Source: Lumbricus terrestris
Lineage: Eukaryota > Annelida > Clitellata > Crassiclitellata > Lumbricidae
Length of the DNA stretch: 64,000 bases
Direction of reading: 5' to 3'
Assembly (NCBI GenBank): GCA_949752735.1
Contig: OX457036.1
Coordinates: 90,553,908-90,617,907, forward strand
The translations under genes were made by a program, and so were the position numbers. The stretch's first letter is position 1, and every line of letters starts with the position of its first letter. A model generated the notes under the pieces. That model was not told where the DNA came from and searched no databases. It saw only the letters and a program-made list of their open reading frames with translations. Below, one piece after another: positions 1 through 9,661 of the stretch.

Positions 1-213
1 ACCAGTAGGCTAAAGTGCAAAACTGCAGCGCTAAAAATTGCAAATTGTGACTATAGGCCTAGGCCTACGTCAGGCTACGTGCAAAATCGTATAGGCCCTA
101 AATAATGCAATTGGCTAGTACTGTTTTCTCCATTCTCTTCGCATTGAGTTACTGATATAGAGGCCCGTTTACACACACACGCACACGCACGCACACACAC
201 ACACACACACTTT
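1..213. other. Intergenic edge with short CA/CG microsatellite
   Basis: No gene is seen. The stretch holds two overlapping AGGCCTA palindromes near 55-66 and a CA-rich microsatellite with CG interruptions at about 171-211. It ends against the 3' tail of the LINE fragment that follows. Confidence 0.6.
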
Positions 214-545
214 TGCATTGTATTGTATATAAGCATTTATAAAGCGCCTCTGTCAGACTAGCTATTCAGAGGCGCTCTCAGCGTGACAGCCTCGAGAAAA
301 TCAAAAACACTTCAAGCAGCGAAGGGCTGAAGATGACACCTCCAATAAGACCTTAGGCCTACTACGAATAGTGGGAGGGAGGTCATTCCATAGAAGAACC
401 TACAATGGCAAAGGCGCGGTGATGGGCCATGGCAGTCCTTGCCCTTGGACCCAAGATATGAGAGTGCAACGCACAGCCTGCGTCGAAAAGAGAATGCACA
501 TCGAAATGAATGCGGGCATAGTTTTCTATAGATCAAATGAAATAA
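214..545 (-). mobile_element. LINE (L2/CR1-like) 3'-end fragment, degenerate
   Basis: Read on the minus strand, about 540 to 400 encodes a decayed reverse-transcriptase C-terminal tail of the type R-A-x-T-A-M-A then R-A-F-A-I-V-G-S-S, broken by frameshifts. It matches the end of the better-preserved copy at 54310-55355. It is followed by the family's 3' hairpin, GAGCGCCTCTGAATAG and its partner GAGGCGCTTTATAAA (220-285). The 5' part is missing, as expected from truncated target-primed insertion. Family assignment rests on the C-terminal motifs and hairpin shared with the other copies in this window. Confidence 0.65.
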
Positions 546-1035
546 TGTATAGACCTATGGATATAGTTGGCCTATACACTTTATTAGCTTCAATAATCCT
601 GGACCATTGTCCAATCATGGACCATTGTATAGGCCCTATAGGGCGTTATGTTCAGACCAAAAGTAGAATGTATTTCTTCCAGATTCATTAAACCACTTAA
701 CCTCTTGGGGTTTTTTTCATCCACTGCTTCCAACAAGAAATCGCACAGAAAATGGACCTACTGATTTTCTTGTTTTTTTTGTACTGTTCTGCTGAGGCCT
801 AAGGATGAAATCAGTCTTTTCCATTAGTAAAATGCTAGAATGTAAACGATATTAAGGCAACTTTCATTGCAACACGTAGGGCCTATACGATGTCATTAAT
901 TAATAGTGTTTCTGACTCAAAGGTTGCAATGTACGTTGTGTGCCATGCTCGTGCATAATTATTATGAAAATATCTATGGTGTTGCTGGCAATGCTGCAGA
1001 AATGGCACATAGCCTACATCTATGACAGAGTTTGA
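546..1035. other. Region downstream of the GT11 gene, no gene seen
   Basis: AT-rich sequence without a convincing ORF. It lies 3' of the minus-strand fucosyltransferase stop codon, so it probably contains its 3' untranslated region. I did not find a clear polyadenylation site. Confidence 0.5.
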
Positions 1036-1233
1036 TCAGTCTCTTGCATGGGTTCCGTTTATATCATTCTTAGTATCACTCATCGGTATCCAATTCGGAG
1101 GAAAGAAGTCTTCTCTGTTGAATACCTTATCTAAATCAGACCCTTTCCGCGGCCAGTCCCTGTAGTAGATCGTTGTACCATTGGCCAACCAGGCAGCCCA
1201 CCAGCCAAACGTACCAGTGGACAGTGTTATTTC

Positions 1234-1376
1234 TATTAACTGAAACTGTAACTGAAATAGCAGAATAACTTAAAAGTCTTTGCCAGTTAACTGTAACTGA
1301 AACTGAAACTGAAAAATGTTGAATAACTGAAACTGTAATAGAAACTGAAAAACAATAACTGTATAACTGAAGAATC
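1234..1376 (+). repeat. Left subterminal repeat array of the hAT element
   Basis: Irregular direct repeats of about 6, 12 and 18 bp built from AACTGTAACTGAAACTG-type units. The same motif recurs in the same orientation inside the right end of the element. Confidence 0.8.
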
Positions 1377-1599
1377 AAAAGGAGTTAACTTGAAAATAAA
1401 ACAAGTGCTTTTTTACTTATTGAACGGAAATTCTACTCTACTACACGTCAAGTTATCTATGTTCATTTCACTTCCGGTGCCTGTCCCTTTCCTATTCCTT
1501 TCCTGCTCAGGCTTCGGCGGTAAACTGTTAAACAATCTTCGTCGTCGAGAGAAGAGCAGCCACCGCCATTGAAGCGCTTCAAGCTCCTATCGCAGGATA

Positions 1600-1984
1600 A
1601 CCGGACCAGAATCTCCTTGAGTTCAGCATTAAGGACGTCCGGTATCGATGAGGAGCTTGATCGATACTTGGTGGAAGCAACCATCTTCAGCGGTGACCTA
1701 TAGATAATGGACTGTCCTTCTGGGATAATGGACTGTCCTTCTGGGTGGATCGACAGAGCTCCTATCCATCTCTGGCCCTGATTGCAGAAGACTTCGTATC
1801 CGCGCCTGCTTCACAAGCATACGTTGAGCGCGTCTTCTCAGTTTGTGGGGACTTGTGTGCAAGAAAGCGAAACAGATTAAGTGTAAACCTGGAGCGTCGT
1901 GTGTTCCTTAAAGTCAACCGACAATATGTAAAATCAGATTTATCTCCTATTCAACTTTCTGGGAACTTTGCGCAATATGTGTGA
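1600..1984 (+). pseudogene. hAT transposase C-terminal dimerisation domain, remnant
   Basis: The frame from 1745 to 1983 encodes YPSLALIAEDFVSAPASQAY, then ERVFSVCGDLCARKR and a leucine/valine-rich end. This is the classic hAT C-terminal dimerisation region (A-S-x-x-x-E-R-x-F-S-x-x-G). Upstream, in another frame, lies an acidic stretch EELDRYLVEA typical of the preceding linker. A tandem copy of ATAATGGACTGTCCTTCTGG (1705-1746) and a frameshift near 1700 show decay. The catalytic DDE portion and the BED zinc finger are absent, so the fragment cannot act as a transposase alone. Confidence 0.85.
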
Positions 1985-2024
1985 CTGTGATCAGTGTCTT
2001 AGTAGTTGTGACGTTTGAATATAC

Positions 2025-2179
2025 ACGTAATAACTGTAACTGAAACTGTAACTGAAAAATAAGAAATAACTGTAACTGAAACTGAAAAATCTCATTACAG
2101 TTAACTGTAACTGAAACTGTAACTGAAAAATTAAAAAATAGACAACTGTAACTGAAACTGTAACTGAAAAACCATAACT
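2025..2179 (+). repeat. Right subterminal repeat array of the hAT element
   Basis: At least five clusters of AACTGTAACTGAAACTG-like units, direct relative to the left array. Reading through this array on the minus strand gives the spurious Gln-Leu-rich tail now fused to the truncated fucosyltransferase ORF. Confidence 0.8.
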
Positions 2180-3299
2180 GAAATAACACTGCCAGTGGAC
2201 ATTATGACATGGTCACACATAGACAGCAGTGCAAGATACTCACCAGCCGTGTGATTGAAGCTATACGTTATGTTGACTGCGTCTGGTGAATATCTGTCCA
2301 TGACGATGTGTTCTCTTGTCCAACTGAAATCATCTGACACAACGATGAATTGGACGCGACCATATTTCTTGCCAAAGTATCCCATAGCGCTGTGAAAATA
2401 TGTATCGTTGGGAACCGCGTAGCCGTGGTTTTTGCGACGAGGTGTCAGAATATCCCCTCTGCGAACATGTAGGCCTACTCCCACTCTGACGAACCCAGCT
2501 TGTTTCCAGCCAGATGGAACGCTATCTTCTAAAAACATTTCCGTTGCATTCTTGATGTCGTCCTTAAAGATGAGAAGACGTCTCAGGCGACCCTCAATTC
2601 CCACCGTGTACTTCCAGCTCTGGCGATATCCGCCGACAATAATGGATTGCCTCGATAGCAGCCAACCTTTGGCAATTTTGCCACCTATCTCTTCGTCGTA
2701 GGACAAAATATGCCGCTTGTTTCTAAGCTTGAAACAAGGGCAGATGTCATCGAAACGTTCAAACGTCAGCTGAAAAATGTCTTCCAGTGATAGATGAGTT
2801 GAGTTCCGTAACACGGGTCGCCTGCCCGTAACATTAGAGACGTAAATTACGGCTGCCAGAAAGAAAAGCTGATTTCCAATTCTACCATACTTATAAGCAA
2901 AGTCCTGAAAGCTGACAAACTGTGAGACGTTGAGACGTTGATTATAAGTATAAATGTAATACAAGACTTTTATGTGTGACTTAAGATTGGAGTAGACATT
3001 CCAAGCGAAAATAGCAAATAGTAGACCTACGAAGGTCAACTTTTTCGCCTTGCCTGAAGGTGTTATTCGTCTCAAAATGAAGATCATGCTACAAACCAGT
3101 CGCCGCATAATGACGTAAATAGGCATGCGAACGGGTGTTTTTAAACAAGCATCGCAGTGTTGTGCGTCAGACAACTCTTCGAATTATTTTCTGAGATTCT
3201 TGAAGTTGATGAATTATGTCTACTATCCTAAAACAGACAAACATTAACATATATAATTTTCGCTTCTTCGACAAACCGGTTTACAGACCGCAACCGGCA

Positions 3300-3512
3300 A
3301 CAGTAGGCTATACAATTATGCAGTTGAAACAGTTTACAGGAACTCAGATACCATAACACATAAATCTTAACTAGGCCTATACTAACAGAACAGCCTAAAA
3401 TAATCGGCGGTAATTGTAGCCTACAAAGCACGTCCGCCCTGTACGGGGCGCGAATTCGTTATAGGCTACCTCTTGCTCTCTACGCCAGCCATTGCGCTAC
3501 CGGGTCCCCGAT
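3300..3512 (-). mobile_element. tRNA-derived SINE, family A, diverged copy
   Basis: On the minus strand the head reads GGACCCGGTAGCGCAATGG, then GGCGTAGAGAGCAAGAGG, an RNA polymerase III A-box-like region. It is followed by the family's body with CGGACGTGCTTTGTAGGCT. It aligns by eye with the better copies at 10871-11129 and 11622-11842 but is clearly older and its B box is eroded. Confidence 0.6.
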
Positions 3513-3590
3513 AAGAGGCCACATCTAATGTTAGTAAAGTAAATTAACCGTGCATCCAGATGTTAATTAAAATGGTATCCGATAATCTGG

Positions 3591-3712
3591 TCAAAACCGC
3601 GCACACAAAACCGCGCACACAAAACCGCGCGCACAAAACCGCGCATCACAAAACCGCGCACGATCAATACCGCGCACGATCATTACCGCGCACGACCATA
3701 ACCGCGCACCAG
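3591..3712 (+). repeat. Minisatellite, unit about 12-14 bp (AAAACCGCGCACAC)
   Basis: About nine tandem units of AAAACCGCGCACAC with variants containing GATC. GC-rich against an AT-rich background. Confidence 0.85.
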
Positions 3713-3825
3713 TCGGTGGCAAAAGTTGGAAAGGACCGTCCCAAGCCTATCATCGGAAGTTGGGGGGGGGGCGTCCCAACCCTCTCAGAAGTTGGGACGG
3801 ACGCGTTCCGTGGGTCCCATAGCGC

Positions 3826-4089
3826 CTATGCTCATTCGCCGATCTGTCTCCTCCTCCATCCTCACAACCTTAATTCATGCATTTATAATAATATTTTCTC
3901 GAATTGACTTCTACAATTCCCTCGTCGTCGGTCTTTCTAAGGTTCGTCTCTCATTGCTTCATTCGTTGCTAAAATCAGCTGCTTTAGACTGATTGCCCGA
4001 CTTCCCAGGTACCGGCACTCTCGCATCTCTAATTTTATGTTTGATGAACTTCACTGGCCTTCCTCTCCATGCTCGCATACAATTTAAGA
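3826..4089 (+). mobile_element. LINE (L2/CR1-like) reverse transcriptase C-terminal part, left piece
   Basis: Frames here encode LIHAFIIIFSRIDFYNSLVV, then HSRISNFMFDELHWLPLHAR. These correspond to the conserved post-catalytic motifs S-R-L-D-Y-C-N-S-L-L and L-x-x-L-H-W-L-P of L2/CR1 reverse transcriptases. One frameshift lies near 3990. The sequence stops at 4089 where a hAT is inserted and resumes after 5490. Confidence 0.75.
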
Positions 4090-5489
4090 CAGTGCCGGCG
4101 CTAGGGTATCTGAGCCCACCACCCCAAAAAAAAACTTGAGGCCCCCTAAACCTTAAGCTGTCATCTTAAAATTCTCATAATTTAAGAGCTGATAGACATT
4201 GTTTCATACTTCAATAAATGTCCGCTCTCAATTGTTACAATTTGTGAAATGGGAAATTTCCACACTCTAGGCCTACAGGTAGAATTTTAAGCTGTCATCG
4301 TGACAATAGTGCTCCATTTTTTTCAATCCTGTTATTCATGGTTCAGGACTTCAGAGTGTCGACACCTCCTAATTGCTAAAAAAATTTGGAATTTGTTCAC
4401 TGTAGCTGTTGCATTTGAAGCTGTCATCCGAACAAAATTGTGTATAATTTTAGTGCTCACAGACATGTTTTAAGACTTCAATAAATGTTCCCTCTCCATT
4501 ATTTCATTTTTCGATTTCCACGCTTTAGCCTAATGTTCGTATTTTAAACTGTCATCTTAACAGAATCGATAATCATGGATAGACAGTGGATAACACTGAA
4601 GATATTTACAATATTAAATTTTATGAAATATTTCTAAAATATTGGGAGAATATAAAGAATATCCGTCTCCACCACAAATCCTCTGTTCTTCCTAAGTCTT
4701 CGCTCTTGGTTGAAGGACAATAATATTGCTGTATTGGTTTGCGTAATATTCTTTGGTATGTTTTGTGTCAATATATAGTTTGGAGCGTAGTTTCAGGAAT
4801 GAACACATTGAACAGTCTTTACAGGTATAATTACGGTCTAAATCTAGAGGCCCCTTACCAGTGCCGGCGCCAGGATTTCAGTTTTTGAGGGGCTGAAGCC
4901 CGCGGCCAAATTTTCCATTTTCGCCGCCAAAATTTCTGACGACTTTTTTTTTTTTTTTTTAGTCGTCGACCAAAATCGTGGATATTTCAATGTAAAATAA
5001 TTCAGATGGTCATTTTTTAGGGGGGCTGAGCCTCTTGTAGGGGGGGCTTAGCCCCCCAGCCCCCCTAGCGCCGCCACTGTCCCTTACAAACTTGAGACCA
5101 TGCACGTCCCAATGACATCTGGGGCCCTACACAGTACACAGGCTTTATTTGGGGGCCTACCCAGGTTTTATTTTGAGACCTTACTCTATTAGTGTTTAGA
5201 ATAAGTTACAGGCTAAACGCTGTGTTTGAGAAAGTAGACTCAACTGGTTTGATTATTTTCAATGGCTAGCCTCTTACGCCAAAATCAGTATGATATCCGT
5301 AGTAGGTCTGCTATGGCAGTGTCATGGTATGTTGAAGCATGTAACAGACCGGACCTGGGGCCCCAAGTGCATACGCCAGTGTAAGAAATATACAGTCACA
5401 AATAGGTATATTGAACAGCCAAACTTGGAGGCCCCTTTCAAACTTGAGGCCCCCAACCGGGGGCGCGGGGGGTGCTAACGCCGGCACTG
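4090..5489. mobile_element. Non-autonomous hAT element, 1.4 kb, CAGTGCCGGCG ends
   Basis: Ends CAGTGCCGGCGCTAGGG (4090) and GCTAACGCCGGCACTG (to 5489) are inverted repeats. The 8-bp TSD ATTTAAGA is perfect at 4082-4089 and 5490-5497. The inside is AT-rich, has no transposase ORF and repeats a GAGGCCCC/CTTGAGGCC phrase. It belongs to the family of CAGTGGCGGCGC elements spread through the window. It interrupts a LINE fragment and is itself interrupted by a MITE. Confidence 0.9.
4859..5079. mobile_element. hAT MITE, 221 bp, nested in the 1.4-kb hAT
   Basis: Starts CAGTGCCGGCGCCAGGATTT and ends TAGCGCCGCCACTG. Flanks CCCCTTAC and TCCCTTAC differ in one base of eight, so the TSD is nearly intact. 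Core features shared with the copies at 15833, 55664 and 61848 are a T-run followed by AGTCGTCGACC, and GGGGGGCT blocks near the right end. Confidence 0.88.
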
Positions 5490-5497
5490 ATTTAAGA

Positions 5498-5850
5498 TCA
5501 TCACACTGATCTTCGAGGCTCAGCGGGAACTTGCGTCGAATATATGGCTGATGTTTTACTTCGGTTTCATTCAGCTTCTTCCCAGGGTCTTCCACTTCTT
5601 TCATATAACACCTGACCTCTAGAGTCCTCGGTCTAGAACTGCTTTTGTTCTGGCTCGATCATTTTGCCTCAATTGGCCATTCTCTCTGGATTAAGCTTTC
5701 TGCATCTGTTCGCTCTAAAATTCAGTCGGGCAGTCTCTATTCTTCCTTCTCCCTTCTTAAAACCTGCTTCTTCTAGCGGGACCTTGCGCCACGCAACGCC
5801 CCTGAACGGTTCACTCTTCTAGATGTGCTCTATAAATACCTAAATAAAAT
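5498..5850 (+). mobile_element. LINE (L2/CR1-like) right piece, 3' portion
   Basis: Continuation of the fragment at 3826-4089 beyond the hAT. A frame reads TAFVLARSFCLNWPFSLD and then QSGSLYSSFSLLKTCFF, which lines up with the C-terminal stretch of the copies at 30345 and 54310. Stops and shifts show it is dead. Confidence 0.65.
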
Positions 5851-5886
5851 ACATTGCAATATTAATGTCAAAGAGTAAACTAAATA

Positions 5887-6327
5887 GGGGCCGTCCATAA
5901 AGTACGTCACGCTCCAGAGGGGAGAGGGGGTGTAAGAAAGTGTGACAGTTTGTGACAGGGGGATGGGGTCAGGCCATGTGTGACGTCACACATTTATTTT
6001 TTAAATTTTATTTCTATTTTATTTGTTTATTTGATACCAAGCCATTGTATTATCTAATAAATACCCACTTTCATTTGTCATCGTATATTAAAACAAAATT
6101 ACACCACGCTTTTTTACTTTAATATCCACTAGCGGTTCTTAGGTCAAGTTTCGCTTATCTACTTCTTATCCTGTGTAAAAAGATTGCACAATCTGAAGGT
6201 TATCTTTAAAAAAAATTGTTCGAAAGTGTGACGTACTTTAGGGGGGGGGGTCCGAGATTTGTGACAGTTTGTGACAGGGGGGGTTAAAATGGTCAAAAAT
6301 AGCGTGACGTACTTTATGGACGGCCCC
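5887..6327 (+). mobile_element. TIR DNA element with GGGGCCGTCCATAAAGTACG ends, 441 bp
   Basis: Long inverted ends: GGGGCCGTCCATAAAGTACG followed by TCACGC at 5887, and its reverse complement ending at 6327. Subterminal GTGTGACAGTTTGTGACAGG blocks occur at both ends. Flanking ATA is present on both sides. No ORF inside. A second, longer copy in the opposite orientation is at 62128-62931. Similar ends are widespread in animal genomes. I do not assign a superfamily; an ISL2EU-type element is one possibility. Confidence 0.85.
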
Positions 6328-7072
6328 ATATGCCTCAAGGAGTTCAATTTATGTCAGAAAAGTAAACTAACTCTGCATCCAAATGCTTATAACTTAATTT
6401 CCAGAAAGTAAACAAACTAGGTTATGCATCTGTAATTCTAAGTATATAAATATAGGATGGGTCATAAAAAGTTGGCCTATCCCCCGAAGGTCTTTTGCCA
6501 ATATTTTTTATTTTTGTCTGTAAACCAGTTGTCGTTAGACCAAAGATATTAGAGTTTTAACTCTGAAATCTTTGGTTAGACCAGTTGTCTATAGACGAGT
6601 TGTCTGCAGACCACTTGTCGTGACATCGGTTGGACGAAGTGTTGGACGAATAAAATTAAGCTGCATTGACAAAATAAAAATTCTTGCAAACGTGGAAGTC
6701 GCGTTGATAAAAATAACAGGCCTAATGTTAGGCTACATTCACATTGGGCAACCTTCAAGTAATGCAAAGTTGAAGTGTCTTTGTCTGCACCAAAGTCGAT
6801 TAACGTAAAAATATTTCCAAGCTGAATTTCGCTCGCTATAGATGTTAAATAGGCCTATTTCTGAAATTAATATTAATATATAGGCCTACTCTATCGGCCT
6901 GTGCTGCATCTAACTAAATAAAACCTCGTGTCTCAAGACGCCACAGAGTGGCACAGACGTTTAAATCACACGATCGAGTGACAATACAAGAGTTTGAAAT
7001 TTGTGTGTTCATAATGACGTAGCGGCCTCATTTGCATGAGGTCTTGTTGACGTTGAATGCGTGTACCGTGTG
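6328..7072. other. Gene-free stretch with an imperfect palindrome
   Basis: AT-rich, no supported gene. At 6539-6576 an imperfect palindrome pairs ACCAAAGATATTAGAGTT with AACTCTGAAATCTTTGGT. Around it a phrase close to AGACCAGTTGTC recurs (6524-6620). Several AGGCCTA palindromes lie between 6715 and 6890. Confidence 0.55.
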
Positions 7073-7103
7073 TTATTATTATTATTACTATTATTATTAT
7101 TAT

Positions 7104-7187
<84 letters not shown>

Positions 7188-7267
7188 TGGTAGTGGTAGT
7201 GGTAGTGGTAGTGGTAGTGGTAGTGGTAGTGGTAGTGGTAGTGGTAGTGGTAGTGGTAGTGGTAGTG

Positions 7268-7333
<66 letters not shown>
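7073..7333. repeat. Compound microsatellite TTA / GTA / GTGGTA / GTA
   Basis: A short (TTA)n run is followed by (GTA)n, a central block of about sixteen GTGGTA hexamers, and again (GTA)n. The near-symmetric layout suggests the hexamer block arose and expanded inside a GTA tract. Long ORFs here (Ser-Gly, Val or Leu runs) are artefacts of the period of three. Confidence 0.97.
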
Positions 7334-7944
7334 ACAAGCTGTTATTTCTAGCGCGCCTAAACAAAATAGAAATCTTGCACGAAAGCGCGTTACAGAAAAC
7401 TAAAGAGTAATCGTATTATGGAAGAATAACTATTCAGAGGCGCGCATAGTGGGGGAAAATATCGCTTATTGTAAAGGGTAAAAATGAATTATGTTTTATC
7501 TGCAGAAACTATATTGTTCAACTAGTAAAAATCCAAAATAGCCTACCTCTACCTATGGTCAAGTTGCTGCTACGAGATTAGCTTCAGTTGCACTATTGAC
7601 ATCGTAGGCTATTATGACATCTTCCTGGTTTGCAACACCATTGTTACGTCATTAGCAATGGCGTAGCATTGTAGCAATAGGTCGTGCAGCCTCTGCTGTA
7701 TACGGGACCCCCGGCGGTCAGAGTCAATTCTTTACTTTAAAGAATATTCAGAATGTATTCAAAATAGGCTATATAAAATTTACATGTATAGCGGTGGCGT
7801 TGCAATGGATTGTGCAGACTGTGCGGTGCATAGGATCCCCGGCTGCACAAAGGCCCACAGCGGTTAGTCAGGACTTTCTTAACGTGCAGTTCTACACAAC
7901 ATGTGCAGTTGTAAATTTATTTATTTATTTATTTATCTACTTAT
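7334..7944. other. Gene-free stretch
   Basis: No supported gene. A short CTATTCAGAGGCGCG phrase near 7430 resembles the LINE 3' hairpin seen elsewhere. GTTGCAATGGATTGTGCA and GCAATGGCGTAGCATTG-like phrases at 7655-7830 hint at old TIR elements, but no ends can be paired. Confidence 0.45.
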
Positions 7945-8008
7945 TTCAAGTATTTATATAGCGCCTCTTCAAGAAATCTACTCAGAGGCGCTCTCTGCGC
8001 TAACTAGC
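7945..8008 (-). mobile_element. LINE/SINE 3' tail hairpin, isolated
   Basis: On the minus strand GAGCGCCTCTGAGTAG and GAGGCGCTATATAAAT form the same 3' stem-loop as in the LINE at 54310 and the SINE at 52505. It is followed by an (AAAT)n-like tail (7917-7945). Only the terminal tail of the element is present. Confidence 0.7.
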
Positions 8009-8014
8009 CGAAAT

Positions 8015-8095
8015 GATGTTAAGTGTCATAACAACAAGGAAATTTCATCAATTACTAATTGATGAAATTTCCTTGTTGTTATGACACTTAACATC
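8015..8095. repeat. Perfect 81-nt palindrome, 40-bp arms, 1-nt spacer
   Basis: The left arm 8015-8054 begins GATGTTAAGTGTCATAACAA and is the exact reverse complement of 8056-8095. Only C8055 separates them. The arms are AT-rich and not simple sequence. A foldback of this perfection is either very recent, selected, or an artefact of library or assembly. Confidence 0.95.
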
Positions 8096-8587
8096 AGTAA
8101 ATGAATTTGAGCAGTTGTGGATGCACTTCTGGGGCGGCTATTATGTGCTATATGTACGCCGGAGTATTTTGCGCTACGCGTAAGAGCTATCCATGGACAT
8201 TGTTATTCTGGGAGCCGATCTTACTCTTGTAAGGAAATCATGAGCAGGCGCATCTATTGGAATATGTACTCTTCACGTAAAAGAGGTGGTTATAGATTTC
8301 TAGGTTATCGCACATGCGCATAGCCTACTATATTTATATGCAACCGTTTCCTACGAGAAGTAAGCAAGTAGATGGACGGCCTAAAGCAAAACGATGCATA
8401 TCTAATATAACCTAAATACGAAAATTACGAGGCTTGATAAGAGCAAATAATAATTATGTGAGTCAACGTTATTTACAAGGGTATTGGAAGGAAATTACAA
8501 AGTGAATCGGATGGTGGTGTGGGGATATAATCTAATGAAACCGTAACCGGTTTCAGCTAGTGTTCGCCGAATTAAAATTCTTAATTA

Positions 8588-9066
8588 AAGGAACTATTTC
8601 TTGTTAGTTTTTCGAACTGTCCAGTTTCACGTGGCATGCGTTTGATTTATTGTAGTTTAATATGCAGGCTGTCGCTAGAACAAACTAATTACAACATATG
8701 AAAGGGCCGCTACGTTAGGCAAGCGACCCATAGATTGGTATTCATACCATGACGCCAATATAATATTCGCCGTCGACGAAGGATACGAGATAGAGGAGCT
8801 ATTTCTTGTTGGTTTCTCGTACTGTCCACTTTCACGTGGCATGCGTTTGATTTATTGTGGAGTTTAATATGCAAGCTGTCGCTAGAATAAACTAATTACA
8901 ACAGATAATAGGGTCGCTGCGTTAGGTAAGCGACCCACGATTTGGTAGGCCGACTGTAACGCGGCACTTCGAATGCAATTTCCTAAGCTATTTAGCAAAA
9001 TTTTAATATTTTGTGACAGCGAAAATAAAAGCCAATATAATGTTCGCCGTCGACGAAGGATACGAG
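8588..9066. repeat. Diverged tandem duplication, two units of about 0.2-0.28 kb
   Basis: The block from 8591 (CTATTTCTTGTTAGTTTTTC through TTTCACGTGGCATGCGTTTG to AGCGACCCATAGATTGGTA) recurs from about 8796 with scattered substitutions. Each unit ends in ATTCGCCGTCGACGAAGGAT or its one-base variant (8765, 9042). The second unit has about 70 extra bases. No ORF of note. Confidence 0.8.
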
Positions 9067-9588
9067 TTCATTGCAGACGTTTTAAACATGTTTTGACATG
9101 TAAAGCGTGGTCGAATGCAACGAGTTTCGAGTCACAAACGGACGCCATCTTAGGGAGTAGAGACTTACACCTACCCAATAGTGGGAGCAGCGCTATTCGC
9201 AGAGCAAAGGTTTGCGCGTGACCCATGATTACCGTTTTAAATCGTTATTCGGATGTAGATCATATTTACGCTGGAGTATGAGATACGCGTAGCGTATATA
9301 CAGGCGCGGATTTAGAGGGGGGCGGAACCGGCGTACGCCCCCCCTAAACCTGCAGCAAATGTTCTCAAACTAAACTGACCTAAAACTAATATAATTGCAG
9401 TTTGGGAATAGGATGTTTGAAGTAGCTGGACCGGCAGAATGGAGCTCTCTTACCGGAGCTCTCTTACCTACTTACATGAGTTGCTAGCGGACGTTGCCCA
9501 CGTGACCAATGACTTTTGCCGTGACGTCATTCACAAAGTTCATGTACAGACAAAATTTACGTAAATAGAAATTGGTCAATTAAAAAAT

Positions 9589-9661
9589 ATGTCGAGTGGT
9601 CCGCCGTCAAAACGGCTTAAACAAGCAGTTTTATCATTCGCGAATAAGCCGACTGCCGTTG
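9589..9661 (+). CDS. Candidate first coding exon of the transposon gene
   Basis: ATG at 9589 opens a 24-codon exon reading MSSGPPSKRLKQAVLSF and on to PTAV, followed at once by a consensus 5' splice site (G/GTAAGA at 9661-9667). A short basic start with a KQ-x-x-L-S-F phrase is common at the N-terminus of hAT/ZMYM-type transposases. That comparison is from general knowledge; there is no catalytic sequence to confirm it. Confidence 0.4.

Larger units (their letters stand above)
1222..2191 (+). mobile_element. hAT DNA transposon, 970 bp, inserted in the GT11 gene
   Basis: The ends are perfect 12-bp inverted repeats, CAGTGTTATTTC at 1222-1233 and GAAATAACACTG at 2180-2191. They are flanked by identical 8-bp duplications CCAGTGGA at 1214-1221 and 2192-2199. 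Eight-bp TSDs and CAGTG ends are hAT hallmarks. Inside both ends lie direct arrays of the GTAACTGAAA/AACTGAAACT motif, possible subterminal transposase-binding repeats. The middle carries a fragment of hAT transposase, so the element is an internally deleted, non-autonomous copy. Perfect ends and TSDs suggest a young insertion. Confidence 0.92.
1036..3174 (-). pseudogene. GT11 alpha-1,2-fucosyltransferase-like gene, disrupted by a hAT insertion
   Basis: A type II Golgi glycosyltransferase that would transfer fucose from GDP-fucose to terminal galactose. The first segment (3174 to 2192) starts at one of several Met codons (residues 1, 17, 23, 30). It has a hydrophobic anchor at about residues 46-64 and the GT11 signatures GRIGNQLF (about 93-104), VGLHVRRGD (about 230-238, the GDP-fucose motif) and VVSDDFSW (about 282-290), then stops making sense at STG. 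The missing end (FGWWAAWL, then YYRDWP and FFPPNW) is found at 1213 to 1036, ending in TGA at 1036-1038. Removing the intervening element and one TSD copy leaves 1161 nt, exactly 387 codons including stop, so the ancestral gene was one coding exon of 386 residues. As it stands the ORF reads into the element and ends after 347 residues without the last catalytic-domain segment, so it is probably non-functional. Family call sure; acceptor specificity unknown. Confidence 0.9.

Noticed and set aside
7057..7410. Ser-Gly, Val and Leu repeat ORFs on both strands
   Set aside because: All are frames of the same GTA/GTGGTA microsatellite.
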